Shown here: one piece after another, positions 6,405 through 12,490 of the stretch | Layout of the letters: every line of letters begins with the position of its first letter | Position numbering within the stretch: position 1 is the first letter of the stretch | Virus record (IMG/VR): IMGVR_UViG_3300044608_000160 | Location: 1 to 22,499 of that record | DNA length: 22,499 nucleotides | Source: a virus | Direction: 5' to 3' (one strand) | The notes under the pieces: generated by a model | What the model was told of the DNA's origin: nothing | The model's input: the letters and a program-made list of their open reading frames with translations, nothing else | Database searches by the model: none | Program-made: the position numbers and the translations under genes

Positions 6405-7051
6405 TGGGTGCTTCGCTGTTCCCTCCCCCCGCTGGTGGTAAGACCCCTAAGTTCGCCGAGTTCACCGCTACGGGCTCATGGACGTGCCCCGCCGATGTGT
6501 TGACAGTCGAGGTTTTGATGTGCGGCGGCGGTGGTGGCGGCGGTCGCGGCAATTCGTGGGGCGGCGGTGGCGGCGGTGGGTCCGTGACAAAGAGTCTGCT
6601 AACTGTAGTTCCTGGCACAACCTACACCATCACGATCGGTGCGGGGGGCGCTGGTGTTGCTTCTTCGCCTGGCACGGGTGGCACAGGTGGCTCGTCTACC
6701 TTTGGGGCGTTACTTACCGTGACAGGCGGCATCGGAGGCGGTCCCGCTAATGACTCCGCTCAGCCGATAGCGGGCGGTCGCGGAGGCGGATTGTCGGGTG
6801 GGCACGGCGGTAATGGCAACACCGGTACTACGACTACTTCATCACGTTACGTCAACAATGGCGGTGTAGGAATCGACGGCTTCGGCGGCGGTGGTGGCGG
6901 CTTTTCTAATGGCACTTACAGCGGCGCAAGTGACGGTGGAGGGTCAAGCAACGACGCTGGGCGTATAAACAGCGGCGGCGGGGCAAGTGGCACGACTACT
7001 TCCAACCTTGCTGGCGGTTCTGGTTTCTGTCGCATCGTGTGGGAGGAGTAG
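6404..7051 (+). CDS. glycine-rich adhesin-like virion protein, cassette 3
   Basis: This 215-residue protein overlaps the preceding stop by one base. Residues about 17-48 read FAEFTATGSWTCPADVLTVE followed by a poly-Gly run, the same signature as the protein at 2049-2843. TYTITIGAGGAGV and SSTFGALLTVTGG repeat the same internal strands, and it ends in GSGFCRIVWEE, parallel to SGYMRLIWWE. It is about 50 residues shorter in the glycine-rich body. Presumed receptor-contacting tip of a surface fibre or decoration. Low-complexity glycine codons make this gene a likely site of recombination with its paralogues. Confidence 0.75.
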   Translation: MGASLFPPPAGGKTPKFAEFTATGSWTCPADVLTVEVLMCGGGGGGGRGNSWGGGGGGGSVTKSLLTVVPGTTYTITIGAGGAGVASSPGTGGTGGSSTFGALLTVTGGIGGGPANDSAQPIAGGRGGGLSGGHGGNGNTGTTTTSSRYVNNGGVGIDGFGGGGGGFSNGTYSGASDGGGSSNDAGRINSGGGASGTTTSNLAGGSGFCRIVWEE

Positions 7052-7053
7052 AT

Positions 7054-7443
7054 ATGGCGCACTTCGTGAAGATCGACGCCGACGGTTATGTCATTGACGC
7101 AATCGTCATTGCCAACGAGAACGCGCCCGATCCCGCGCCGGGCAATAGTGAACCTCTAGGTCAGGCGTTCATCGCATCACTCGCGGACAACGAGCCGCGC
7201 CTCGCAGGCGTATGGGTGCAGACTTCTTACTCGGGTGCGTTCCGCAATCAATACGCGGGCGGTGACGGCTACCGCTACGATGCCTACGCTGATGTGTTCA
7301 TCGCTCCGTCCCCGTATGCGTCGTGGGTGCTAGACGCGGATCAAGACTGGCAGCCGCCCGTCCCAATGCCTACCGGCGACGGCAGTTGGTCGTGGGATGA
7401 GGACTCGCAAGAGTGGATCGACACGACACCGCCGGAGGCTTGA
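7054..7443 (+). CDS. Trp/Pro-rich fibre-associated protein (cyanophage-type family), cassette 3
   Basis: This 129-residue protein starts at ATG 7054, preceded by GGGAGGAG (7041-7048). A GTG-type start at 7039 lies within the previous gene. The order AHFVKIDADGYVIDAIVIAN ... GVWVQTSYSGAFRNQYAGGD ... YRYDAYADVFIAPSPYASWV ... WQPPVPMPTGDGSWSWDEDS matches a family common in T4-like cyanophages and marine phages, where it accompanies fibre genes. The closing WDEDSQEWID repeats the ending of the 2846-3148 protein. This is the longest of the three cassette members and probably the ancestral form. Its biochemical role is not known to me; fibre assembly or a fibre subunit are candidates. Confidence 0.7.
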   Translation: MAHFVKIDADGYVIDAIVIANENAPDPAPGNSEPLGQAFIASLADNEPRLAGVWVQTSYSGAFRNQYAGGDGYRYDAYADVFIAPSPYASWVLDADQDWQPPVPMPTGDGSWSWDEDSQEWIDTTPPEA

Positions 7444-7444
7444 A

Positions 7445-7855
7445 GTGACTTGGACTTACACGGGTGACCCTAACGTCTCCGACCGTGACCGTATCCGGTT
7501 TCTGATTCAGGATACGGATACCACAGACCAACTTGTCTCCGATGAGGAGATTGCTTGGGCGCTCACAGAGGCGGGGTCTACTTATCAGACGGCGCATGAT
7601 CTATGCACGATTATTGCGGCTAAGTTCGCCCGTTTGGCTACGTCTAAGAGTGTTGGGGATTTGTCTCTGTCGTATTCGGATAGGTCTGAGACGTATCATC
7701 GGCTTGCGGGGCGTATGTTGCATTTGGCTGATCGGCGTGATGTTCCTACTCCGTGGGTGTCTCCTAAGAACTTGCAGACTGCTGCTGAGCGTTCTGAGTT
7801 GGGTATGCAGGGGCATGAGTTCCATACTGGGGTTCACGACAATCAGAGGCTTTGA
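7445..7855 (+). CDS. head-tail connector (adaptor) protein, gp6/gp15-like
   Basis: This 136-residue protein has a GTG start one base after the previous stop and GGAGG upstream at 7434-7438. The opening TWTYTGDPNVSDRDRIRFLI, then QDTDTTDQLVSDEEIAWAL, is the characteristic start of the HK97 gp6 / SPP1 gp15-type adaptor family, followed by a helical bundle (TAHDLCTIIAAKFARLA). The adaptor forms a ring under the portal to which the stopper attaches. Length is typical. The next three genes are stopper, tail-completion and tail-terminator candidates in canonical order, which supports the call. Confidence 0.82.
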   Translation: MTWTYTGDPNVSDRDRIRFLIQDTDTTDQLVSDEEIAWALTEAGSTYQTAHDLCTIIAAKFARLATSKSVGDLSLSYSDRSETYHRLAGRMLHLADRRDVPTPWVSPKNLQTAAERSELGMQGHEFHTGVHDNQRL

Positions 7856-8181
7856 TGGGTATTGCGCGTGATTTCTATGTGATGATGCCGCACACCGTGA
7901 CGGTGTTTGGTACTTCGACTATGGATAAGTACGGGAAGCAGGCGTGGTCGGGTGCGGGCACTAACTATCGGTGTCGTCTTGTGTTCGATTCGCGGATGGT
8001 TCGTGATGCTGAGGGTCGGGAGATTCTTGAGGAGGGCCGGGCCATTGTGTATGGGGTGGCTACGGTGACGGTGAAAGATCGGTTGACGTTGCCGGGCGGA
8101 AGGTCACCCCTGGTTACTTCTGTGGCTACTATTAAGGATGAGACGGGCGATCACCATACGGTCATCGGCTTCGGTGCCTAA
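7855..8181 (+). CDS. head-tail stopper-like connector protein
   Basis: This 108-residue protein overlaps the previous stop by one base (TGATG). Small beta-barrel composition (HTVTVFGTSTMDKYGKQAWS, YRCRLVFDSRMVRD, VYGVATVTVKDRLTLPGG) and position right after the adaptor match the SPP1 gp16-type stopper family. The stopper closes the portal channel after DNA packaging and docks the tail. No catalytic motif. The call rests largely on gene order and length, with weaker family recognition. Confidence 0.72.
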   Translation: MGIARDFYVMMPHTVTVFGTSTMDKYGKQAWSGAGTNYRCRLVFDSRMVRDAEGREILEEGRAIVYGVATVTVKDRLTLPGGRSPLVTSVATIKDETGDHHTVIGFGA

Positions 8182-8189
8182 CCCGGGTT
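8179..8189 (+). repeat. second copy of the TAACCCGGGTT element
   Basis: Eleven bases identical to 4492-4502 overlap the stop codon of the stopper gene and stand just before GGAG and a GTG start. The CCTAACC-GGG theme also recurs at 11085-11098 and 11468-11482 in promoter-bearing gaps. Confidence 0.4.
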
Positions 8190-8198
8190 GGAGTTAGT

Positions 8199-8621
8199 GT
8201 GGCTTCCGTAAGGGTCAAGGGGCTAGCCCCGCTTATGGCTGCCTTTACTGCCGCCGGTAACGATGCCCCCAAGTTCGCTGCCCGCGCCTTGTACGAGGAG
8301 GCGCAGGAGGCGTTCGCCATCTCGCAGACCCTCGTACCCGTGGATATGGGTGTGCTGAGGGCTTCAGGTCAGGTGCATTTCCCGGTCATGTCGGGCACTA
8401 AGGCAATGGTGATGATCACCTACGGCGGTCCTGCTGCGTCGTATGCGATCTATGTCCATGAGATTCCGCCTAATAGTGGGGGCCGCTGGGGCACGGGCAA
8501 TAAGCACGCCCCTCCTACCCGGTACAAGTATTTGGAGTACCCGGTTAAGCGTTACTCCCGTGATATGGCGGCTAGGATGACTGCACGTGTTCTTGACATG
8601 CTCAATAGGAGGTTCACGTGA
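8199..8621 (+). CDS. HK97 gp10-like tail completion / neck protein
   Basis: This is a 140-residue protein. The GTG at 8199 is preceded by GGAG at 8190-8193 and keeps the typical MASVRVKGLAPLMAAF start. The N-terminal helix (KFAARALYEEAQEAFAISQT) and then LVPVDMGVLRASGQVHFP, YAIYVHE and KYLEYPVKRYSRDMAARMTA are the hallmarks of the HK97 gp10 family (xVPVDTGxLRxS ... YAxxVE). Members sit at the head-tail joint, between stopper and tail terminator, exactly as here. Length is normal. Confidence 0.85.
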   Translation: MASVRVKGLAPLMAAFTAAGNDAPKFAARALYEEAQEAFAISQTLVPVDMGVLRASGQVHFPVMSGTKAMVMITYGGPAASYAIYVHEIPPNSGGRWGTGNKHAPPTRYKYLEYPVKRYSRDMAARMTARVLDMLNRRFT

Positions 8622-9016
8622 CTGTCCTAGAGGCTGTCGGTGACTATTTGCAGGCGCAGGGCCAGGGCACCCTGGGCACTAACCTGTTTCTCGCGGTGAT
8701 GCCGGAGTCGCCGGATGCGTGTGTGTGCGTGTTTGAGACTGCGGGGTTCGCGCCTCAGTTCACTATGGGTTCTGCCGCTATGGCGGTGGATCAGCCCGGT
8801 TTGCAGGTTATTTGCCGTGCGGCCCGTGGGGATTACCCGGGGGCGCGGGACAAGGCCGATGCGATTAGGCGGCTGCTTGGGGCTGTGCTTGAGCAGACTA
8901 TTTCTACGGTTCACATCATGCGTATCGCCCCGGATGGCGGTGTGCTTCCTATGGGGGAGGACGAGAATGGGTGTCCTATGGTGAGTGTGAACTTCTCTTG
9001 TCAGGTGCGCCCGTGA
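8618..9016 (+). CDS. tail terminator protein (minor capsid-type)
   Basis: This 132-residue protein has a GTG start overlapping the previous stop (GTGA). Its order TVLEAVGDYLQAQGQGTLGT, LFLAVMPESPDACVCVFETA, QPGLQVICRAARGDYPGARD, then IRRLLGA and a C-terminal strand region (CPMVSVNFSCQVRP), is that of the phage tail-terminator family. That family forms a hexameric ring at the top of the tail and stops tube growth. The conserved G..Y..AR..A..I motif is visible. In most relatives the tail tube gene follows next; here nearly 4 kb of other genes intervene. Confidence 0.78.
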   Translation: MTVLEAVGDYLQAQGQGTLGTNLFLAVMPESPDACVCVFETAGFAPQFTMGSAAMAVDQPGLQVICRAARGDYPGARDKADAIRRLLGAVLEQTISTVHIMRIAPDGGVLPMGEDENGCPMVSVNFSCQVRP

Positions 9017-9153
9017 CGGACCCGTATGGGCGTAGTGCGGTTACTGATGAGGCCCCGCGCTGTTGGCGTTGTAATCGTATTCTTGCTTTGAGTGTTACTC
9101 GTCCGTGGGCTATTAGGTGTTCGCGTTGTAAGGCGGAGAACCGACATGAGTGA
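9013..9153 (+). CDS. Com-like zinc-ribbon protein
   Basis: This 46-residue protein has a GTG start overlapping the previous stop (GTGA), so it is translationally coupled. It carries two CxxC pairs, CWRC (17-20) and CSRC (36-39), separated by 15 residues, with the pattern 'RCxxCNRIL ... IRCSRCKAENRHE'. This strongly resembles the small Com proteins of phage Mu and relatives, where Com binds mom mRNA and activates translation of the DNA-modification gene. No mom-like gene is visible in this window. It could therefore regulate a gene elsewhere or have a separate nucleic-acid-binding role. Family call is from the Cys spacing and flanking residues. Confidence 0.65.
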   Translation: MTDPYGRSAVTDEAPRCWRCNRILALSVTRPWAIRCSRCKAENRHE

Positions 9154-9409
9154 TCTTGCGTCTGATCTTGAGTCGCTGCTGTCTGAGGTTACTGTGCAGC
9201 CGCATCAGAAGAGGTGTTCTATCGCTGTGGTGTTGGAGCAGGTTACTGAGGAGCAGCGCGACAAGTTGGAGGTTCTGGTTGCCTCGGATTGTCGTGTGGC
9301 GTCGGGCAAGGTAGCCGGAGTTCTGCGTAACTGGGGTTTCGATGTGGGGTATCAGTCGGTGCAGCGGCATCGGCGGCGTCACATGGGTTCGGGGTGTCTA
9401 TGTCCGTGA
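9146..9409 (+). CDS. helix-turn-helix DNA-binding protein
   Basis: This 87-residue protein has an ATG overlapping the previous stop by 8 nt; its ribosome site is GGCGGAG upstream. Residues about 22-60 are helical (KRCSIAVVLEQVTEEQRDKL). Residues about 50-78 (CRVASGKVAGVLRNWGFDVG, then YQSVQRHRRR) look like an HTH of the type 'IA..L...G..I...TVRRHRRG.C.C' seen in many actinophage proteins, including a Cys-rich tail (SGCLC). It may be a regulator or a terminase-small-subunit-like DNA binder. A small terminase would normally lie upstream of the large terminase and capsid genes, so a regulator is somewhat favoured. Confidence 0.6.
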   Translation: MSDLASDLESLLSEVTVQPHQKRCSIAVVLEQVTEEQRDKLEVLVASDCRVASGKVAGVLRNWGFDVGYQSVQRHRRRHMGSGCLCP

Positions 9410-9654
9410 AGGATTTGACGCTGATGGTGATGCCTGATCGTAAGGTGTGGATTGACTCTGAGTCGCTTATTTCGTACATGCGAATGATTCAGCGGCAGGC
9501 CGGGGCGCAGGCTGCTGAGGCGCATGGGGTTGGGGATTTCCACGGGTACGCTGCTGCGGTTGCTGTCGATTCGATGATGCAGCAGATGGCTGACAGTCTT
9601 CAGGTGACGGCCCTGTCGGCTATTGACAGGATGGAGAGGCCGCGTGTCTCTTGA
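9400..9654 (+). CDS. unknown small protein
   Basis: This is an 84-residue protein. ATG 9400 is preferred, with GGGG at 9391-9394; a GTG at 9394 would add two residues. No family recognised. It opens with a short basic/hydrophobic strand (VKDLTLMVMPDRKVWIDSES) and continues as mostly helix rich in Met, Gln and Ala (MRMIQRQAGAQAAEAHGVGD, SMMQQMADSLQ). It overlaps the HTH gene by 10 nt and the phosphoesterase gene by 11 nt, so it is translated with them and may act in the same process. Confidence 0.6.
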   Translation: MSVKDLTLMVMPDRKVWIDSESLISYMRMIQRQAGAQAAEAHGVGDFHGYAAAVAVDSMMQQMADSLQVTALSAIDRMERPRVS

Positions 9655-10831
9655 GGACGATCTTGGTTCGCTAGTTTCGCCGGGGCCTACGTCTCCGTAT
9701 CAGCCTGCTACGTCTCGGCCTCCTGTGGGTTGGGAGCCGGGTGTGGCGTGGGATGGTAACGCGGGCACGCTGACGACTAGCCCTATGGATGCTCCGCCCC
9801 GTGATTGGGTTGAGTTGCTTGCTGTGTGGGATTTGGACCCGGCTGAGTATGAGGTGGTTGAGCCGGTTCAGTATCGGGCTTGGGATGCCGGTATCGGTGA
9901 GGGCAATGTCCAGCGGCTCTTCTATTACCGGGCGAACATTCGCCGTAAGCGTGCGGGTGGGGTGTCGGCTGATGATCTTGTGGATGCGATTGCTAAGTGG
10001 CGTCCCCGTAAGCAGGCTGATCCGGTTGAGGGCGGGTTGTCGTATGTGGTGGCGGCGGGTGACCTTCAGTTAGGTAAGCCGGATGGTGATGGTACGGCGG
10101 GTACGGTTGAGCGGTTCCTGACTAAGACTGATGCGGCGGTTACGCGGCTTAAGGAGTTGCGCCGGTTGGGGCGTCCGGTGTCGGATATTACGTTGCCGTG
10201 GCTGGGGGATTGTGTAGAGGGCCTGTATTCGCAGGGTGGTGCGCTTGCTGCTGCGGGGCGTCTTGACTTGTCGATTACGGAGCAGGTCAGGGTGTTTAGG
10301 CGTTTGATGCTTCATCAGGTGAAGGTGTTTGCTCCGCTTGCTGATCGTGTGGTGATTCCGGTGGTGCCGGGTAATCACGATGAGGCTCAGCGTGTGGGTA
10401 AGGTGGTGCGCTCGTACACGGATTCGTGGGCTGTTGAGGGTGCTGCTGCTGTGTCGGATGCGATCCGTTTGTCTGGCGGGTTTGAGAATGTGTCGTTTGT
10501 GTTCCCGCAGGATGATGAGTTGACGGTTACGTTGGATTTGGCGGGCACTCCTACGGGGTTCGCGCATGGGCATCAGTTTGGGCGTGACCCGATTAAGTGG
10601 TGGGCTAATCAGGCTCACGGTATGCAGCCGATTGGGTCAGCGACGTTGCTGTTGGGGGCGCATCTTCACCATTTGCGGGTGGAGCAGACGGGCGCTAAAT
10701 CGTTCATTCAGATTCCAGCGTTGGACGGGGGCTCGCAATGGTGGAAGCATCGGACGGGTCAGGATTCTCCGGCTGGGCTTGTGACGATGCTTGTGGGGCA
10801 TGGCGGTTGGGGTGACCTGGCGGTACTGTGA
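9644..10831 (+). CDS. calcineurin-like metallophosphoesterase
   Basis: This 395-residue protein has a GTG start with GGAGAGG at 9632-9638. Metal-site motifs appear in the proper order: GDLQLGK (139-145), GDCVEG (188-193), GNHDE (243-247), AHGHQFG (307-313) and GAHLHH (338-343). They match the dinuclear metallophosphoesterase/Mre11-type fold (D-x-H, GD, GNHD, H, GHxH). In motif I the usual His is Gln, as I recall from other phage members (DxQxGK). The first ~130 residues are a Pro/Trp-rich region with a helical part (QRLFYYRANIRRKRAG), perhaps a DNA-binding or partner domain. It could act as a nuclease or phosphodiesterase on DNA or nucleotides; substrate not determinable. It lies unusually within morphogenesis genes. 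Confidence 0.8.
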   Translation: MSLEDDLGSLVSPGPTSPYQPATSRPPVGWEPGVAWDGNAGTLTTSPMDAPPRDWVELLAVWDLDPAEYEVVEPVQYRAWDAGIGEGNVQRLFYYRANIRRKRAGGVSADDLVDAIAKWRPRKQADPVEGGLSYVVAAGDLQLGKPDGDGTAGTVERFLTKTDAAVTRLKELRRLGRPVSDITLPWLGDCVEGLYSQGGALAAAGRLDLSITEQVRVFRRLMLHQVKVFAPLADRVVIPVVPGNHDEAQRVGKVVRSYTDSWAVEGAAAVSDAIRLSGGFENVSFVFPQDDELTVTLDLAGTPTGFAHGHQFGRDPIKWWANQAHGMQPIGSATLLLGAHLHHLRVEQTGAKSFIQIPALDGGSQWWKHRTGQDSPAGLVTMLVGHGGWGDLAVL

Positions 10832-10835
10832 GGCC

Positions 10836-11069
10836 ATGACTTCTGGGGAGTACGCGGCTGAGGTCGCACAGATTGTGGGCAGGCTTGAGGACCGGATCAT
10901 GGGTCCGGGCATGTTGCAGTACGACGACGGCTCAGGGAAGCAGCGGTTTGAGGGCCGCGAGTTGGATGCGATTGTGCAGGACGCCTTGGAAGAGGTGGAA
11001 GACCTGATCGCCTATGCCTGTCAGTTGCATATCCGGTTTCGGCAGATTCGGGATTCGGTTCCTTTCTGA
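10836..11069 (+). CDS. unknown small acidic helical protein
   Basis: This 77-residue protein starts at ATG 10836, with TGTGAGG just upstream partly overlapping the phosphoesterase stop. The sequence (VAQIVGRLEDRIMGPGMLQY, FEGRELDAIVQDALEEVEDL, IAYACQLHIRFRQIRD) is predicted to be helical. It resembles a small phage family with the ending 'ALEEVEDLI.Y...L.IR...L', often annotated only as hypothetical. A weak likeness to helical nucleotide-binding folds is not enough to assign activity. It closes the Com/HTH/phosphoesterase group; the following gap contains a new promoter. Confidence 0.6.
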   Translation: MTSGEYAAEVAQIVGRLEDRIMGPGMLQYDDGSGKQRFEGRELDAIVQDALEEVEDLIAYACQLHIRFRQIRDSVPF

Positions 11070-11099
11070 CCCCTACCCGCCAGTAGCCTAACGGGGGTG

Positions 11100-11108
11100 T
11101 GGTATCAT
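11100..11108 (+). promoter_or_regulatory. extended -10 promoter before the 11133 gene
   Basis: TGGTATCAT fits the extended -10 consensus TGnTAnnnT, in the 63-nt gap between genes. It is preceded by AGCCTAACGGGGGTG (11084-11098), which is almost repeated before the next gene. No -35 box is evident, as expected for an extended -10 element. Confidence 0.55.
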
Positions 11109-11132
11109 GGTGGTGTACGGGAAGGGGGTGCC

Positions 11133-11474
11133 ATGACCGAGTTGACGGTGTGGCGCGTGGAAGACCATGAGGGCAATGGCGAGTGTCAGCGGTGCGGCAA
11201 GACCGGGCTGCGTTGGGTCACCTACCTGTCTGACGGTAGCCGGGTGGGCGGTGAGTGCGCTAAGCGGCTGCTGGGCTGGGCTCCTACCCGTAAGGGCTTC
11301 TCTTGGGTCACGGGCCTGTCGGTGGTGGCTGAGGGCGCTATGTCGCCTACTCAATGGGTCACGCTGTGGTCTGATGCGAACGGGGTCAAGGGTGTGATGG
11401 CGGTTAACGGTAATGCTCAGTTCGTGGGACCGTTTGCTGCTGCGGAGAGTGAGTTCCAGCGGCGCATAGCCTAA
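11133..11474 (+). CDS. small Cys-motif protein of unknown role, moron block
   Basis: This is a 113-residue protein. ATG 11133 is preceded by GAAGGGGG; upstream in-frame GTGs lie in the promoter. N-terminal Cys18 and Cys21 (ECQRCGKTGLRWV), then Cys42 in VGGECAKRLLGW, suggest a single zinc-binding site, possibly completed by His12 (VEDHEGNGEC). The pattern 'C..CG...RWV..L.DG..VG.ECA..LLG' recurs in small actinobacterial phage and plasmid proteins of unknown function. The C-terminal half is beta-rich. With its own promoter and a more C-ending codon choice than the phosphoesterase gene, it looks like an acquired accessory gene. It may bind nucleic acid, but this is not shown. Confidence 0.65.
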   Translation: MTELTVWRVEDHEGNGECQRCGKTGLRWVTYLSDGSRVGGECAKRLLGWAPTRKGFSWVTGLSVVAEGAMSPTQWVTLWSDANGVKGVMAVNGNAQFVGPFAAAESEFQRRIA

Positions 11475-11482
11475 CCGGGGTG

Positions 11483-11491
11483 TGGTACACT
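11483..11491 (+). promoter_or_regulatory. extended -10 promoter before the 11516 gene
   Basis: TGGTACACT (TGnTAnnnT) sits 9 bases after the preceding stop codon. The upstream AGCCTAACCGGGGTG is identical to the element at 11084-11098 except for one base, so the two promoters look like copies. Confidence 0.55.
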
Positions 11492-11515
11492 TAGGGTGTG
11501 GAAAGGGGGCAAGAC

Positions 11516-12094
11516 ATGAGCGATTCATGGTTCATGTGCCGCGACTGCTACACGATGGTGTCGTGGCGAACCGCCAAGAGCGGCAAGAAGTACCTGGCAG
11601 TTGAGACGACATGGCTGGGCGACTTCGGGGGCATCAAGAGTTGGTATCCCTCGCACAGTTGCACGCCCAACCCGGAGCGTCAGGCGCAGTACGCCGCTGA
11701 GCAGGCTGAGCGTGAGGCCGCTCGCGCTGCCGCGCTGGGAGCCAAGGCTGAGCGTGAGGCTCGCCGTGAGGCGCTGCTGGAAGCCGGTGTGACGGTCCCT
11801 GAGGGCCGCGCCACGGTGACCGGCGTGATCGTGTCAATCAAGGCTCAGGAGACGTACTACACGTACTCCGGTGAGATCACCCTGAAGATGCTGATCGAAA
11901 CGACGGATGGCTTCCGGTTGTGGGGCACGATGCCCCGCTCATTGGAGGGCAACTACAATACGGTCAGCGCGGAGGAGGGGGACACGGTGACGTTCACCGC
12001 CACGCTGACGGCCTCCGATGATGATCCGCTGTTCGGGTTCTTCAAGAGGCCCACGAAGGCTTCTATCGTGGCGCGGGCATCCGCTAGCGTCTGA
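11516..12094 (+). CDS. zinc-ribbon plus OB-like domain protein, moron block
   Basis: This is a 192-residue protein. ATG 11516 is preceded by AAAGGGGG; an earlier in-frame GTG at 11498 overlaps the likely transcription start. Residues 8-49 hold CxxC (Cys8, Cys11) and HxC (His47, Cys49), a likely zinc ribbon. Residues about 52-95 are a charged Ala/Glu/Arg helix, probably a coiled coil. Residues about 98-192 are beta-rich (ATVTGVIVSIKAQETYYTYS, LKMLIETTDGFRLWGTMPRS, GDTVTFTATLTASDDDPLFG, FFKRPTKA). This last module is familiar from actinomycete plasmids and phages and may be an OB-fold. It suggests single-strand nucleic acid or protein binding; function unknown. Confidence 0.65.
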   Translation: MSDSWFMCRDCYTMVSWRTAKSGKKYLAVETTWLGDFGGIKSWYPSHSCTPNPERQAQYAAEQAEREAARAAALGAKAEREARREALLEAGVTVPEGRATVTGVIVSIKAQETYYTYSGEITLKMLIETTDGFRLWGTMPRSLEGNYNTVSAEEGDTVTFTATLTASDDDPLFGFFKRPTKASIVARASASV

Positions 12095-12100
12095 TACAAT
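12092..12100 (+). promoter_or_regulatory. extended -10 promoter before the 12124 gene
   Basis: TGATACAAT (TGnTAnnnT) overlaps the stop codon of the preceding gene. It is followed by CGGGGTTAAGGGAGGGAGGG and a GTG start at 12124. It is the third such element within 1 kb. Confidence 0.5.
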
Positions 12101-12123
12101 CGGGGTTAAGGGAGGGAGGGATT

Positions 12124-12306
12124 GTGGCGGGATACAAGAAGACTGAGCGACTTGCCAATGGCACCGTTCAGATCACCCTGCTTAACGGTCAGACCATGAC
12201 CTACGCTGAGTACGCCGCATACCGTAAGGACAACCCGGTCACCAATGCACCGGGCGACTATTACGACGAGAACCTTGGTTGGGTTTACGAGCAAGACTAC
12301 GCCTGA
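12124..12306 (+). CDS. unknown 60-residue protein, moron block
   Basis: It has a GTG start preceded by GGGAGGGAGGG, a very strong purine-rich ribosome site. The 60-residue product is polar and Tyr-rich (TVQITLLNGQTMTYAEYAAY, DYYDENLGWVYEQDYA), with an N-terminal strand-hairpin and an acidic aromatic tail. No family recognised. Its own extended -10 overlaps the previous stop, so it may be expressed independently. Small, acidic Tyr-rich phage proteins are sometimes host-takeover inhibitors, but nothing in the sequence proves that. Confidence 0.55.
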   Translation: MAGYKKTERLANGTVQITLLNGQTMTYAEYAAYRKDNPVTNAPGDYYDENLGWVYEQDYA

Positions 12307-12315
12307 GGGGGCACC

Positions 12316-12456
12316 ATGTACCGCGTCTACTACCTGAACCGCAAGGTCGCCACCTACCGCGACCGTGACTCCGCCCTTAACTACATCATCGCTGAGGTGG
12401 GCAAGGGCAAGGAGTTCGGAGACTACGAGATTCTGGACGGCTCCGACTCCCTTTAG
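12316..12456 (+). CDS. unknown 46-residue protein, moron block
   Basis: This is a small gene starting at ATG 12316, 9 nt after the preceding stop, with GAGGGGG (12305-12311) as ribosome site. The product is basic at the N-terminus and acidic at the C-terminus (MYRVYYLNRKVATYRDRDSA, FGDYEILDGSDSL), predicted strand-helix-strand. The RVYYxxKxVATYRDRDSA...YEILDGSD pattern resembles tiny hypothetical proteins of other actinophages. It is the last gene before an intrinsic terminator, so it closes an independent transcription unit. Confidence 0.6.
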   Translation: MYRVYYLNRKVATYRDRDSALNYIIAEVGKGKEFGDYEILDGSDSL

Positions 12457-12490
12457 ACCCGGTTACCTGTCCCCCCGGGTAGCCGATGAG

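Noticed and set aside
9146-9409. Small terminase subunit
   Set aside because: The HTH would allow it, but the gene lies far downstream of the capsid gene and away from any large terminase. A DNA-binding regulator is the safer description.
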